Of a DNA stretch of 63,795 nt, positions 17,276-26,560 are shown one piece after another. The position numbers were made by a program, and so were the translations under genes. The notes beneath the pieces are model-generated. The model was not told the DNA's origin. It saw only the letters and a list, made by a program, of their open reading frames with translations, and did no database searches. Each line of letters opens with the position of its first letter. Position 1 is the stretch's first letter. This DNA is from an uncultured Azospirillum sp. (GTDB lineage: Bacteria; Pseudomonadota; Alphaproteobacteria; RF32; CAG-239), in assembly GCA_902489795.1 (NCBI GenBank), contig CABUBU010000006.1:1-63795 (forward strand). The letters run 5' to 3'.

Positions 17276-20200
17276 ATGAAGAACTTTTTATCAAAACGCC
17301 AAGCGCGGTTTTTTTCGTATTTATTACTTTCTTCTGTTTCTTTCTCTTCCCTTGTTTTTGCCCAAAATAATAATATTGTGATTGATCAGGCGGCTCATGG
17401 CGGAGCCGGTGCGCCGAATATTGTGCAGTCCTCCAACGGTACGGATGTCTTAAACATTGTCAAACCGACAACGGGCGGCGTTTCGCATAACAAGTTTTTG
17501 GAATATAACGTATCTGACAAGAACCTTATCATTAACAACCATGCTTATAAAGTCGGAATACCGCAGGCTGAAAGTACGCTTGGCGGTACGGTTGCCTTTA
17601 ACCCCAACTTTGGCACCGGCGATGCGGCAAGAGTTATTTTGAACGAAGTGACCTCTAACTCTACGACGGCGCTGGAAGGCTATACCGAGATTTTCGGACA
17701 GAAAGCGGCGCTGGTTATTGCCAACCCGAACGGTATTACCGCCGCCGGTGCCGGTTTTATTAACCTCTCCCGCTTAACGATGGTTACCGGCAAACCCAAT
17801 GTGGTAGACGGGAAGGTTCAGGACTTTAATATTTCTCCGGTCGGCATCCTGAAAGTTGAAGGCAAAGGCGAGCAGGCTTTTGGACTGCATATTCCGGACA
17901 GCCCGGCGGAACTGGTTGCCAACACGGTCAAGATTGCCGGAAACATTTATGTTGACGATGATCAGGAACTTAAAGTTCTGAGCGGTAATGACAAGTACGA
18001 CTACAATACACAGAAAGTAACGTCTAAAGCGCAAAGCACTTCCCCCGCTCCGGGAGATGACGGCAGCGACACTCCGCCTCAGGTAACCGTAGCCATAGAC
18101 AGTTCGGCGCTCGGCGGCATGTATGCAGGGAGAATCAGCGTACAAGCCACGCAAAGCGGTATGGGCATTAATCTTGACGGCAACTTGGTTGCGGATATGG
18201 ACAATCTGGAGATTACCGCAGACGGCGACATCGCGTTCAAAAATATTGCGGCGAAAAACAACATTAAAACCGCCTCGGCCGCCGGTTCCGTTGAACATAA
18301 GAGCGGCGGCACGGCTCATGCTGAAAATGATTTGAGCATTACGGCCGGAAAAGACATTGCCTTAAACGGAACCTCGTATGCCCAAAACAATATTTCGGCG
18401 ACAGCTGAAAATGACCTCTCCTCGCAGGGAACTGTTTATGCCGAAAACAATATCAGTCTGACTGCTAAAAACAATATCGCCCTGAGTGGCGATTTTGTTT
18501 TATCCGATACACTGGATATCAGTGCGGGCAAGGACATTAATTCGGGAATGCAGGTTGCCGCTTTGTCTACAGCCAATTTGACGGCAGGAAATGACATTAA
18601 CGTAACGAGCGCGTTCGTCAACGCTGCCGACTTGACCCTGAATGCAACAAACAACATCGTCAATGACGCTCAAATCGTAGCTGACAACGATCTGACGGCA
18701 ACGGCGGGAAGCAACCTGACGAACAACGCGACGATTTTGGCTCAAAATACCGGTTCGCTTGAAGCCGGAAATGCAATGGAAATCAACGGCGAATCCGTTT
18801 CGGCCAAAAATCTGAATTTGAAAGCGGCAACATTAACAAATAACGCCCAGATTGCCACGGATGAAGTTTTGACGGTTGAAACCAGCGGCGATATTACCAA
18901 CAACAGCAAAATAGCGGCAGGAACGGACGCCAACCTGTCGGCCGACAATATTCACAATCTGGGACAGATTGCCGCCAACGGAAATATTAATATTTCTACC
19001 CAAAACGACTACATCAACCACAGAGATTCCGGTTTGCTGGCCGGCGCAGATATTGTTATCGAAGCAGGAAAAGACATTGTTAACTATCTGGCGGAGATAT
19101 TTGCGGGCAATGATATTGAACTGAAGGGCAAAAATGCCAAAATCGGCGACGTCGACCCGGAAAAAGTCTATGACAATCCAAATATTGAGAACAAGCACAC
19201 GTCAACTTCGGAAGCGCAAAACGATCAGGAAATCAAGACCGGAGAATTTGACGAAGCCGACGGCGGACTGAACATTACCCTGACGGAGCTCGGAGATTCT
19301 TATACTCTTGACGGCTACACAATATATATAGGAAAAAGGACTGTCACGCCGTCGGAAGATCCGGACGGCGAACCGACCATCAGCTTTGAGGATATTGACA
19401 AGCTGACAATTCTGGATGCGGACGGCAACGAAGTTGCCTACACTGTCTGGGATGAGGCCGGAAGTAACGAAGATCATGTCGAAGCTGGCGGAAATACTGA
19501 ACAAAAGACCTCAGACACTATTAATGAACAAGTTACCAGCACACCCTATACGGCCAGCGAGGATCAATTTAACGCCTTGGTCAATCTCGGCGGCCGGATT
19601 GAAAGTTTTAACGATATCGACATTAAATCCGATAAAATTTATAACATGGGGTACAATCACAATACCGGAGAGGCCGGTTACAGCACTTATTATGACCAAA
19701 TTCGTACTGAAGCCCCTTATAATGCAGGCTGGCTGGAGCTTGGACGGTATAAAATATCGGAAGTCTTTCTGGATGCGGAAGAAGCGAGCATTTTGGCCGG
19801 GCATGACCTGAACATCAACAGCCGTGACATTTTGAACCAAAGCTCTACCCTGTCGGCCAAAAATAATGCGACAATCAATACGGAACAGCTGAAAAATCAG
19901 ACTTACAGCGAGGTAGTGACGCTGAACATTCAGAAACAGATGCGGCGGAAATATAAAAAACGCATGCGCACCCGCCACAAAACCTATTGGGCTACGGAAA
20001 CTTATCAGGAACGCATTTATTCCAACGAAGCTTCCTTAGTAACCGCCGGAAGCAATCTGGTTATTAACGCCACAGGCGGAAACGTCGTCAACGATCAGGT
20101 TGAAAAGGCAACCGGTTCTTTCCGTTTTGGACGAGATGAGGTTCCTGACCTGCAGTCGGGCAAGGTTGAAGTGGATTTGACGGTGCCGCGCGGCGACAAC

Positions 20201-23200
20201 GGAATGTTCGCCGTAACCGACGGCGATCCGAAGTACATGATTACGGCCAACGTGGATTTTATGAACAACACGCCTTTCATCGGTTCGGATTATTTCTTTG
20301 ACCGGATTACGCCATTTTCCAACGAATACAACACCCGTAAAATGCTGGGCGATCCGGCTTATGAAACCCGGCTGATTATGGATGCCATTCGCAAAGCGAC
20401 TTACGGGCACTATCTGAACAACGGCGAGATATCCAATGACCTTGACCAGATGAAAGCATTGTACAACAATGCTGCCAAAGAATATGAGCGTCTGGATTTG
20501 AAAATCGGCATTGCCCTGACCCCGGAACAGATTAAGCAGCTCGACAGCGACATCATCTGGTATGTGGAAAAAGAAGTTAACGGCGAGAAAGTTCTGGTTC
20601 CGGAACTGTACCTGTGCGAAGCGACGCTTGAAAAGATAAAGATTGGCGGCTACGGTGCGAAAATGACCGGCAACAACGTGTCCATCAATGCCGACAACAT
20701 CAGTAACAGCGGCGATCTGTATGCCAAAAACGAGCTGGTGCTGAAAGCAAAAGACCTCTTAAACGAGAGCAACCGCGGCAAAACCGCCCGGATTATCGGC
20801 GGCAAGACCGATATTGACACGGAAACCCTGACTAACCGCAGCGCAACGATGGGCGGCGAGATTACGACCATAAAGGCTAATGACGTCATCAACGAAACCA
20901 AGAAATATACTGAAGAAATGCGCGACGGCAAGAACTATACCCTGATTGAGAAAACCGGTCAGGAAGCCGTTATCTCCGGCGACAAAGGCTTGCAGATTGA
21001 CGCAAGCGGCACTTACGCCAGCAAAGGCGCAAAACTGGAGAGCAAAGAGGGAGACGTTGCCCTCAAGGCTGACAATATCGTTCTTGATACGGTAGAATTG
21101 CACAACCGAGAAGAACGCAGCCAGACAAAATCAGGCTTCCTGAGCAAAAAAACGACGACAACGGTCAAAGACAGCATTAAAAACGTGGGTTCGGCGATTA
21201 TTGCCGGCGGCAATGCAATCATCGAATCGGTTAAAGACATATTCTCCAAAGGCTCAAAAGTGGAAGCCGGAGCCGACGCGCAGATTGTTGCAGGCGGAGA
21301 CATTACTGCAGTCGCCGCTGAAGACAGCAGCTACTCATACTCCAAAACGAAAAAATCGTCCTGGGGCGGATTGAAGAAATCGCTGGACGAAGTTGAACAT
21401 GAGGAAAAACGGCTGCGCGGCTCAAATATTAAGACCACTGAGGGGCTGACGGTTGTTTCCGGTAAAGACACGACGATTGTTGCCTCTGACGTGGAAGCAG
21501 GAAAAGACGTGAACATTCTGGCCGGATATAAGGCCGGAGCCGATGGCAAGGTTGAAAAATCTGGAGAGCAAGGTTCCGTCAACATCTTGAGCGGCGAAGA
21601 AACCACCAAGCACCGCGAAGTCCATGAAAAGACGAATATGATGGACGGAGTGAAAAACATCGGATTGGCTGTGGCAACCGGCGGCTATTCAATATATGCA
21701 AACGGTATTGACTACAACAGAGGCAAACTCGGCGTCGGTATGGACCTAGGTGAAAAGAGTAAAGATACTTGGGATAATGTCCAGAAAAATGCCGTTTCTT
21801 CTAATATCAAGGCCGGCGGCGATGTTAATGTGGCAGCGACAGAAAATGTTAACCTCAAAGGCTCTAACATTATTTCAGACAATAATGTTACTATTTCAGC
21901 AGAGAAAAATATTAATATTACATCATCGCAGAGTACGGAAGACGATAAAAAGACACACAGCGAAAGCAAAATCCGCTATGAACAAAGCGTAGGACATATT
22001 GCGGTGGACGCAGTATATAACGTTGATAATGCAGTAAAAGCAGCTGAAGATGTGAAAAAAGCTTCTAAAGAGCTTGATAATATCAGACGTCTTCATGCTG
22101 AGGGAAAAGCCAGTGATCGTGCTTTAGCTGATGCTATTGCTAATATGGCTGTCGCAGCTGAAACTTTAGCTGATGCCTATGGAGCCGGGGCTATTTCCGC
22201 TGAACAAGCCATAGCTTGGAGTGATGAAATCGTAAATAATATGAAAGCCGGAACAACTGCACCTACGCTAGGTTTTTATGGCGAGGCCGGGCTGAAATAC
22301 GATACTACCGAAACAAAATCAAGCTCCAGCCAAGTTGTAAACACAGAATCGGCAATTATTGCGGATAAAGATATTAAGTTGAATGCAGGTAACGATTTGA
22401 ATCAAATTGGTTCGTTGGTTGTTTCGACGAGCGGTAATATTGACTACAATGTCGGAAACAATTTGAATATTGAAGCAAGCAAAGATTCCTATAATTCCAG
22501 CAGCAAAACTACAAGTAATTCCGTGTCAACTGGCGTAACGAACAAAGGCGGCATATACGGCGACTTTGCGACATCAAAATCCTCATCCAGAGTCGATGGA
22601 GAACATTATAACAACTCTGCCAGTATTGCAACGGAAGGAAGACTGACCATCAATGTCGGTAATGATATGAAAGCAGACGGTTATAATGCTCTGGCCAAGG
22701 ACGTGGATATTAATGTTGGCGGAGATATGAGCCTCTCTTCTAAACAAAATACAGATTATGCCAAAGATACGTCTCATGGCTTTGGCGTTGGTGCCGGAAG
22801 CAACAGCAAAAACACCCACTTAAGTAGTAATCACTCAAATAGTGATCGCCAATGGGTTGATAATCAAGCATCTATTATCGGCACGGAATCGGTTGATATT
22901 GACGTTGACGGCAAACTGAAAATGGATGGTTCCGTTATTGCCAACACCGATCTGACCGGTAAAGATAAAGGAAATCTGGATATTAAAGCTGGCTCTTTGG
23001 AAGCTAATGATATACATAACTATAATAACAGTTCTGAAAATGGCTTTGGGTTTGGCGTATCGACAGGACCGGATAACAGTGGCAAAAATGACGGCAGACC
23101 CAGTGGTTCAGTAACTGTTCATGTGACCGACAAAGGTTCAGTCAACGAAAGTACAACCCATGCGACTATAGGCAAAGGTAATATTGAAGTGGCAGACGGA

Positions 23201-23872
23201 AGCGATATATCAGACATTAACCGCGACATTAATAAAACAGAAACGGTTACAAAAGATGAAGTTACCGGTGCTTTGGATGCTACGGTTACGGTTGATAATC
23301 GTATTATTACCGGAAGTTTCTCAGAATGGTGGAATGATGTCTTTAATAAAAATGCAGAACACTATGATGAAAGAAAAGATGCTGCTAATAATTATTTCAA
23401 ATCGGAAAATATAGACAAGGAAGGTAATGTTATTGATAAAGAACTTTCTTTATTACCTACGTTTGGATTGAGTAAATCCCACGTTGGAAGAGAAACTTAC
23501 AATCATGAAACTAATGAATTATCAGCTGATTTTCTAAATGATTATGCAATACGTGATGAAAACAACGAAATTATACGTTATAGAAAACCTGAGGAATTAT
23601 CGCTATGGGAAAAAATAACTTCTCCTTATGATTTAAATCCCTTATTGGGTATTTTAGATGCGACAGTTCCTGGTATGCATAGTGGTGCAGATGTTCATGA
23701 TCCGCAACTTAGTGGAATTGACTCTTTAGATGATGAGACTAAAACTGAAGTTTTAAGAAATAGTATTATACCTTCTTTCCTTGGTACGGATTTTTCAATA
23801 ATTTATGGCAAAATTCCATCCTTAATAAAAAAGTCAAAAGAATCGAATGACACAAAAAAGGAATCTAAATAA
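17276..23872 (+). CDS. Filamentous-haemagglutinin-like TpsA exoprotein
   Basis: This 2198-residue protein starts with a signal peptide (residues 1-29, cut near VFA-Q) and a two-partner secretion domain (about 30-270) containing GGVSHNKFLEYNV and ANPNGIT (about 152-158). Long beta-helix repeats of the GNDI-type follow, then an FHA-2-like region (about 1750-1960). The last ~190 residues look different and lack a VENN pretoxin motif. It should cross the outer membrane through the TpsB encoded at 26.6 kb. Base composition becomes clearly AT-richer from about 21.75 kb, suggesting the 3' part was exchanged. Its stop overlaps the next ATG in TAATG. Whether the C-terminus is a toxin is unknown. Confidence 0.93.
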   Translation: MKNFLSKRQARFFSYLLLSSVSFSSLVFAQNNNIVIDQAAHGGAGAPNIVQSSNGTDVLNIVKPTTGGVSHNKFLEYNVSDKNLIINNHAYKVGIPQAESTLGGTVAFNPNFGTGDAARVILNEVTSNSTTALEGYTEIFGQKAALVIANPNGITAAGAGFINLSRLTMVTGKPNVVDGKVQDFNISPVGILKVEGKGEQAFGLHIPDSPAELVANTVKIAGNIYVDDDQELKVLSGNDKYDYNTQKVTSKAQSTSPAPGDDGSDTPPQVTVAIDSSALGGMYAGRISVQATQSGMGINLDGNLVADMDNLEITADGDIAFKNIAAKNNIKTASAAGSVEHKSGGTAHAENDLSITAGKDIALNGTSYAQNNISATAENDLSSQGTVYAENNISLTAKNNIALSGDFVLSDTLDISAGKDINSGMQVAALSTANLTAGNDINVTSAFVNAADLTLNATNNIVNDAQIVADNDLTATAGSNLTNNATILAQNTGSLEAGNAMEINGESVSAKNLNLKAATLTNNAQIATDEVLTVETSGDITNNSKIAAGTDANLSADNIHNLGQIAANGNINISTQNDYINHRDSGLLAGADIVIEAGKDIVNYLAEIFAGNDIELKGKNAKIGDVDPEKVYDNPNIENKHTSTSEAQNDQEIKTGEFDEADGGLNITLTELGDSYTLDGYTIYIGKRTVTPSEDPDGEPTISFEDIDKLTILDADGNEVAYTVWDEAGSNEDHVEAGGNTEQKTSDTINEQVTSTPYTASEDQFNALVNLGGRIESFNDIDIKSDKIYNMGYNHNTGEAGYSTYYDQIRTEAPYNAGWLELGRYKISEVFLDAEEASILAGHDLNINSRDILNQSSTLSAKNNATINTEQLKNQTYSEVVTLNIQKQMRRKYKKRMRTRHKTYWATETYQERIYSNEASLVTAGSNLVINATGGNVVNDQVEKATGSFRFGRDEVPDLQSGKVEVDLTVPRGDNGMFAVTDGDPKYMITANVDFMNNTPFIGSDYFFDRITPFSNEYNTRKMLGDPAYETRLIMDAIRKATYGHYLNNGEISNDLDQMKALYNNAAKEYERLDLKIGIALTPEQIKQLDSDIIWYVEKEVNGEKVLVPELYLCEATLEKIKIGGYGAKMTGNNVSINADNISNSGDLYAKNELVLKAKDLLNESNRGKTARIIGGKTDIDTETLTNRSATMGGEITTIKANDVINETKKYTEEMRDGKNYTLIEKTGQEAVISGDKGLQIDASGTYASKGAKLESKEGDVALKADNIVLDTVELHNREERSQTKSGFLSKKTTTTVKDSIKNVGSAIIAGGNAIIESVKDIFSKGSKVEAGADAQIVAGGDITAVAAEDSSYSYSKTKKSSWGGLKKSLDEVEHEEKRLRGSNIKTTEGLTVVSGKDTTIVASDVEAGKDVNILAGYKAGADGKVEKSGEQGSVNILSGEETTKHREVHEKTNMMDGVKNIGLAVATGGYSIYANGIDYNRGKLGVGMDLGEKSKDTWDNVQKNAVSSNIKAGGDVNVAATENVNLKGSNIISDNNVTISAEKNINITSSQSTEDDKKTHSESKIRYEQSVGHIAVDAVYNVDNAVKAAEDVKKASKELDNIRRLHAEGKASDRALADAIANMAVAAETLADAYGAGAISAEQAIAWSDEIVNNMKAGTTAPTLGFYGEAGLKYDTTETKSSSSQVVNTESAIIADKDIKLNAGNDLNQIGSLVVSTSGNIDYNVGNNLNIEASKDSYNSSSKTTSNSVSTGVTNKGGIYGDFATSKSSSRVDGEHYNNSASIATEGRLTINVGNDMKADGYNALAKDVDINVGGDMSLSSKQNTDYAKDTSHGFGVGAGSNSKNTHLSSNHSNSDRQWVDNQASIIGTESVDIDVDGKLKMDGSVIANTDLTGKDKGNLDIKAGSLEANDIHNYNNSSENGFGFGVSTGPDNSGKNDGRPSGSVTVHVTDKGSVNESTTHATIGKGNIEVADGSDISDINRDINKTETVTKDEVTGALDATVTVDNRIITGSFSEWWNDVFNKNAEHYDERKDAANNYFKSENIDKEGNVIDKELSLLPTFGLSKSHVGRETYNHETNELSADFLNDYAIRDENNEIIRYRKPEELSLWEKITSPYDLNPLLGILDATVPGMHSGADVHDPQLSGIDSLDDETKTEVLRNSIIPSFLGTDFSIIYGKIPSLIKKSKESNDTKKESK

Positions 23873-24486
23873 TGAAAAAATACATATCTCTGATTTTCTT
23901 TATATTTTTAATAGCTAATTGTGCTATTGCTTCAAATAATGAACTATTATCAATTCAATCAGATAATACGTTTTGGAGAATAAATACTACGACTAATGAA
24001 GCTGCAAATATTATAGCCGTTGAAAAGGATACAATAAACAAATTTACGAGTACTGTAGTTAAAGTTAATTTAGCTCCGGCTTTGACAAATGTATGGGGAA
24101 ATACATGTCATGAATTTGTAAAAAAACAAGCTGGTAATAAAATGTTACTTTCCTTTTCTTCTTTATCTGAACCTAAAAAGAATAATTACCAATTTAACTC
24201 TGCCGGTGTTTATTTAAAAACCGAATCACGAAATTATCATTTAAAATTGATTGATAATTATACAGGGCAATATCTTGATTATGGTATTAATAATGTTAAT
24301 GGCAATGGCCATTACAAAAATGAACATTACTATTCCCCTTCATTCTATTATTACCAGTTGCCAATAATTTGCGATCAGTTAAATGGAGTTTCTATAGAAA
24401 TCTCAGGTATTTATAAAAACGGCAAAGAACTGCCTCCGATTAAATTCAGAATTAACTTACTTAACCAGGCAGGAATAAAGAGCTAG
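23872..24486 (+). CDS. Exported protein of a tandem paralogue family, member 1
   Basis: The 204-residue product has an N-terminal export signal with a possible lipobox (LIANC). The rest shares a pattern with the next two genes: an (F/Y)W(R/K)I motif early, a Cys in the middle (NTCHEF), and a C-terminal block ending P-I-x-C, ISGIYKNGKELPPIKF, NLLNQ. Two conserved cysteines could form a disulfide outside the cytoplasm. The ATG overlaps the TpsA stop, so it is translationally coupled to TpsA. That position fits an accessory or self-protection factor; no known family is recognised. Confidence 0.75.
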   Translation: MKKYISLIFFIFLIANCAIASNNELLSIQSDNTFWRINTTTNEAANIIAVEKDTINKFTSTVVKVNLAPALTNVWGNTCHEFVKKQAGNKMLLSFSSLSEPKKNNYQFNSAGVYLKTESRNYHLKLIDNYTGQYLDYGINNVNGNGHYKNEHYYSPSFYYYQLPIICDQLNGVSIEISGIYKNGKELPPIKFRINLLNQAGIKS

Positions 24487-24492
24487 AAAACT

Positions 24493-25104
24493 ATGAACTA
24501 CTGTTTGCAAACATCACCGGCACCAAAGGAAACTCGAAAGCAAATTTTGAGTGGGATGTTTATTGCCGTAATAAGTTTTGTATTGATTTGTTGTAGTAGT
24601 GTTTATTCTTCTCAGAGAATTTCTGTAACATCTCTCGGAAATTATTGGAAAATAAATGTAGGATATTACGCTCAAGTATCAATAACACCGCAAGATACTT
24701 TAAAAGACATGTCTCGAACGGTTATTTCCTTTGGTTTATCAAATATTATTAAAAACAATAATGATGCTATATGTAAAGAAACTGTATTACAGACAAATAA
24801 TAATATTGTTCATTTAAATTTTTCAATGTTGGCAGATGAAAGAATGAATCTTTATTCTTTCAATAATGCAAAAACATATCTGATTAAAAATGGAAAAAGA
24901 TATAATCTACAACCAATTAATTCTAATAATATTAATGTGAGTAAAACTACAATAAGCATAAACAATGGCTTGAATAGAAGTTTTTATTTCAAATCTCCCC
25001 TTGTTTGTTCAGATATCGATGGAGCCGTTTGGGAAATCTCAGGTTTTTTCAAAAATGGTGTTGAGCTACCTCCAATACAATTTAAAACTAATATAAAACA
25101 GTAA
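24493..25104 (+). CDS. Exported protein of a tandem paralogue family, member 2
   Basis: This 203-residue paralogue of its neighbours has a ~20-residue hydrophilic leader (MNYCLQTSPAPKETRKQIL), then a membrane/export segment with LICC, a GNYWKINV motif, a mid Cys (AICKE) and the C-terminal block PLVCSDIDG, ISGFFKNGVELPPIQF. It lacks the NLLNQ-GIKS ending of members 1 and 3. The gene begins 6 nt after member 1. Strongly AT-rich. Confidence 0.72.
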   Translation: MNYCLQTSPAPKETRKQILSGMFIAVISFVLICCSSVYSSQRISVTSLGNYWKINVGYYAQVSITPQDTLKDMSRTVISFGLSNIIKNNNDAICKETVLQTNNNIVHLNFSMLADERMNLYSFNNAKTYLIKNGKRYNLQPINSNNINVSKTTISINNGLNRSFYFKSPLVCSDIDGAVWEISGFFKNGVELPPIQFKTNIKQ

Positions 25105-25139
25105 TTATTATGAAATTTATTTACATAAGGAACGAAAAT

Positions 25140-25784
25140 ATGATCAACCAACAGCAGACATCTCCCTCTCTCAAGAAAACTCAAAAACAAATTTTGAGCG
25201 GAATGTTTGTTGCCATTAGTCTTTTATTTCTTGCAAGTTGTATGATTGGAAAAGAAACTACTCATAAAATTGCTGTGGTATCAGACAGTAATTATTGGAA
25301 AATAACAGTAAAGGGTTCTGCAGACGTATGGGCAACACCTAATTATGAACTAGAAAATGCAAATAACCAAACCACAGTCAGCATAAATTTAACTACGGCT
25401 TTAATTCCATTAAATTCACCTCAGTGTGAAAAAAATACAAAATCTTTAGGTTATAATAATGTTACGTTATCATTTGGTACTCTTTCTACAGGAGAATATA
25501 CATTTTACAATAGTAAATTTAACTTAATATCACATGGAAAAAATTACACATTAAAACCAGTTGATGGGAAAGCAATAAATACAACTTTTAACATTACTCC
25601 GCAAAAAAATAGTAATGGTGCTTATTTCTGGCCACATAGAGCATTTCGTTATGAATTGCCTATTTTGTGTTCAAAATTGGATAATGCTATAATTCAAGTA
25701 TCTGGAATCTATAAAAACGGTAAAGAATTGCCTCCGATTAAATTTAGAATCAACTTACTTAATCAAGAAGGAATAAAGAGTTAA
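25140..25784 (+). CDS. Exported protein of a tandem paralogue family, member 3
   Basis: This protein of about 214 residues has a leader similar to member 2 (MINQQQTSPSLKKTQKQIL), a clear lipobox (FLASC), SNYWKITV, a mid Cys (PQCEK) and the block PILCSKL, VSGIYKNGKELPPIKF, NLLNQEGIKS. The 3' ~80 nt are nearly the same as in member 1. The start at 25140 is preferred because AAGGA lies 8 nt upstream; an ATG at 25110 has none. Likely an outer-membrane or periplasmic lipoprotein linked to the exoprotein. Confidence 0.72.
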   Translation: MINQQQTSPSLKKTQKQILSGMFVAISLLFLASCMIGKETTHKIAVVSDSNYWKITVKGSADVWATPNYELENANNQTTVSINLTTALIPLNSPQCEKNTKSLGYNNVTLSFGTLSTGEYTFYNSKFNLISHGKNYTLKPVDGKAINTTFNITPQKNSNGAYFWPHRAFRYELPILCSKLDNAIIQVSGIYKNGKELPPIKFRINLLNQEGIKS

Positions 25785-25840
25785 AGAACTATGAACCACC
25801 GTTTGCAAACATCACTGGTATTAAAGGTTTGTCGATGCTA
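25785..25840 (+). pseudogene. Truncated fourth copy of the tandem paralogue family
   Basis: Just after member 3, an ATG at 25791 opens a short frame MNHRLQTSLVLKVCRC that copies the start of member 2 (MNYCLQTSP), including the same GTTTGCAAACATCAC DNA. It then stops. It looks like what is left after unequal recombination between tandem copies. Confidence 0.6.
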
Positions 25841-25884
25841 ATATATTTAACAATAATTAACTTATGACGAGAAAGGACTAAAAA

Positions 25885-26523
25885 ATGCGTAAGATTTTTG
25901 CTCTTTTATTTTTAATTACTTTGTTACCGGCTTGTACATGGAGCATCCCCAAACGAACGGTAACACCGATTAAGACAACAGAGCATGTTATTGACAAATC
26001 AAAAAGTTTTTATCTTGCTATCGGCTCTGACGGGCAAGAACAATCAGCTTGGAATCGGGAAGATTATCACAGAGTTTTTGAAAGCGGACGTTCGGTTTCC
26101 AACCAGATATATAACTTCTTAAAAGTACGCGGCTATAATGTCAGCATGGCCAGTTCGTTTGAGAACGAGAAAGACGCGTTAAAATCGGCTAAGGCGCAAG
26201 GCTATGATTATATGATATTTCCCAGAACCAATTTTTGGATAGATCCGGTATATATGATCTGCGGCAATTATTCCAGAAACGCAAAATATTATAATGACGA
26301 CACAATGATATGGCATGACTATGACGAAGCGGACGTGGATATCTTACTGTTTGATGCCCAGAGCGGAAAACTGGTCAGCAATTATAATCTTCGCGCAATC
26401 GGCTGTCCGGTGGTCGTTGCCGGTCTGATTCCTTTGGGAAGGACCTCGCCGGAAGGACATTTGAAAGACGTTTTGGATGAATGGGAAGGAGTTCAGATTA
26501 AGCAGGAAAGCGAAACGGAATAG
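25885..26523 (+). CDS. Lipoprotein, possibly DUF4823-like
   Basis: This 212-residue protein has a signal peptide with lipobox LLPAC (Cys17). The body has alternating sheet/helix patterns including SKSFYLAIGSDGQ, a KVRGYNV segment, AQGYDYMIFPRTNFWIDP and ADVDILLFDAQSGKLV. This resembles periplasmic lipoproteins of the DUF4823 type, whose role is unknown. GAAAGGA precedes the ATG. It sits between the paralogue array and TpsB, so it may help secretion or anchoring of the exoprotein; that is inference. Confidence 0.7.
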   Translation: MRKIFALLFLITLLPACTWSIPKRTVTPIKTTEHVIDKSKSFYLAIGSDGQEQSAWNREDYHRVFESGRSVSNQIYNFLKVRGYNVSMASSFENEKDALKSAKAQGYDYMIFPRTNFWIDPVYMICGNYSRNAKYYNDDTMIWHDYDEADVDILLFDAQSGKLVSNYNLRAIGCPVVVAGLIPLGRTSPEGHLKDVLDEWEGVQIKQESETE

Positions 26524-26560
26524 ACGTTTCTGTCTCTAACCATATAACCGGGAAGTGAAT

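Noticed and set aside
17774..21660. Several minus-strand frames inside the TpsA gene
   Set aside because: Shadows of repeated coding DNA; no starts with ribosome-binding sites.
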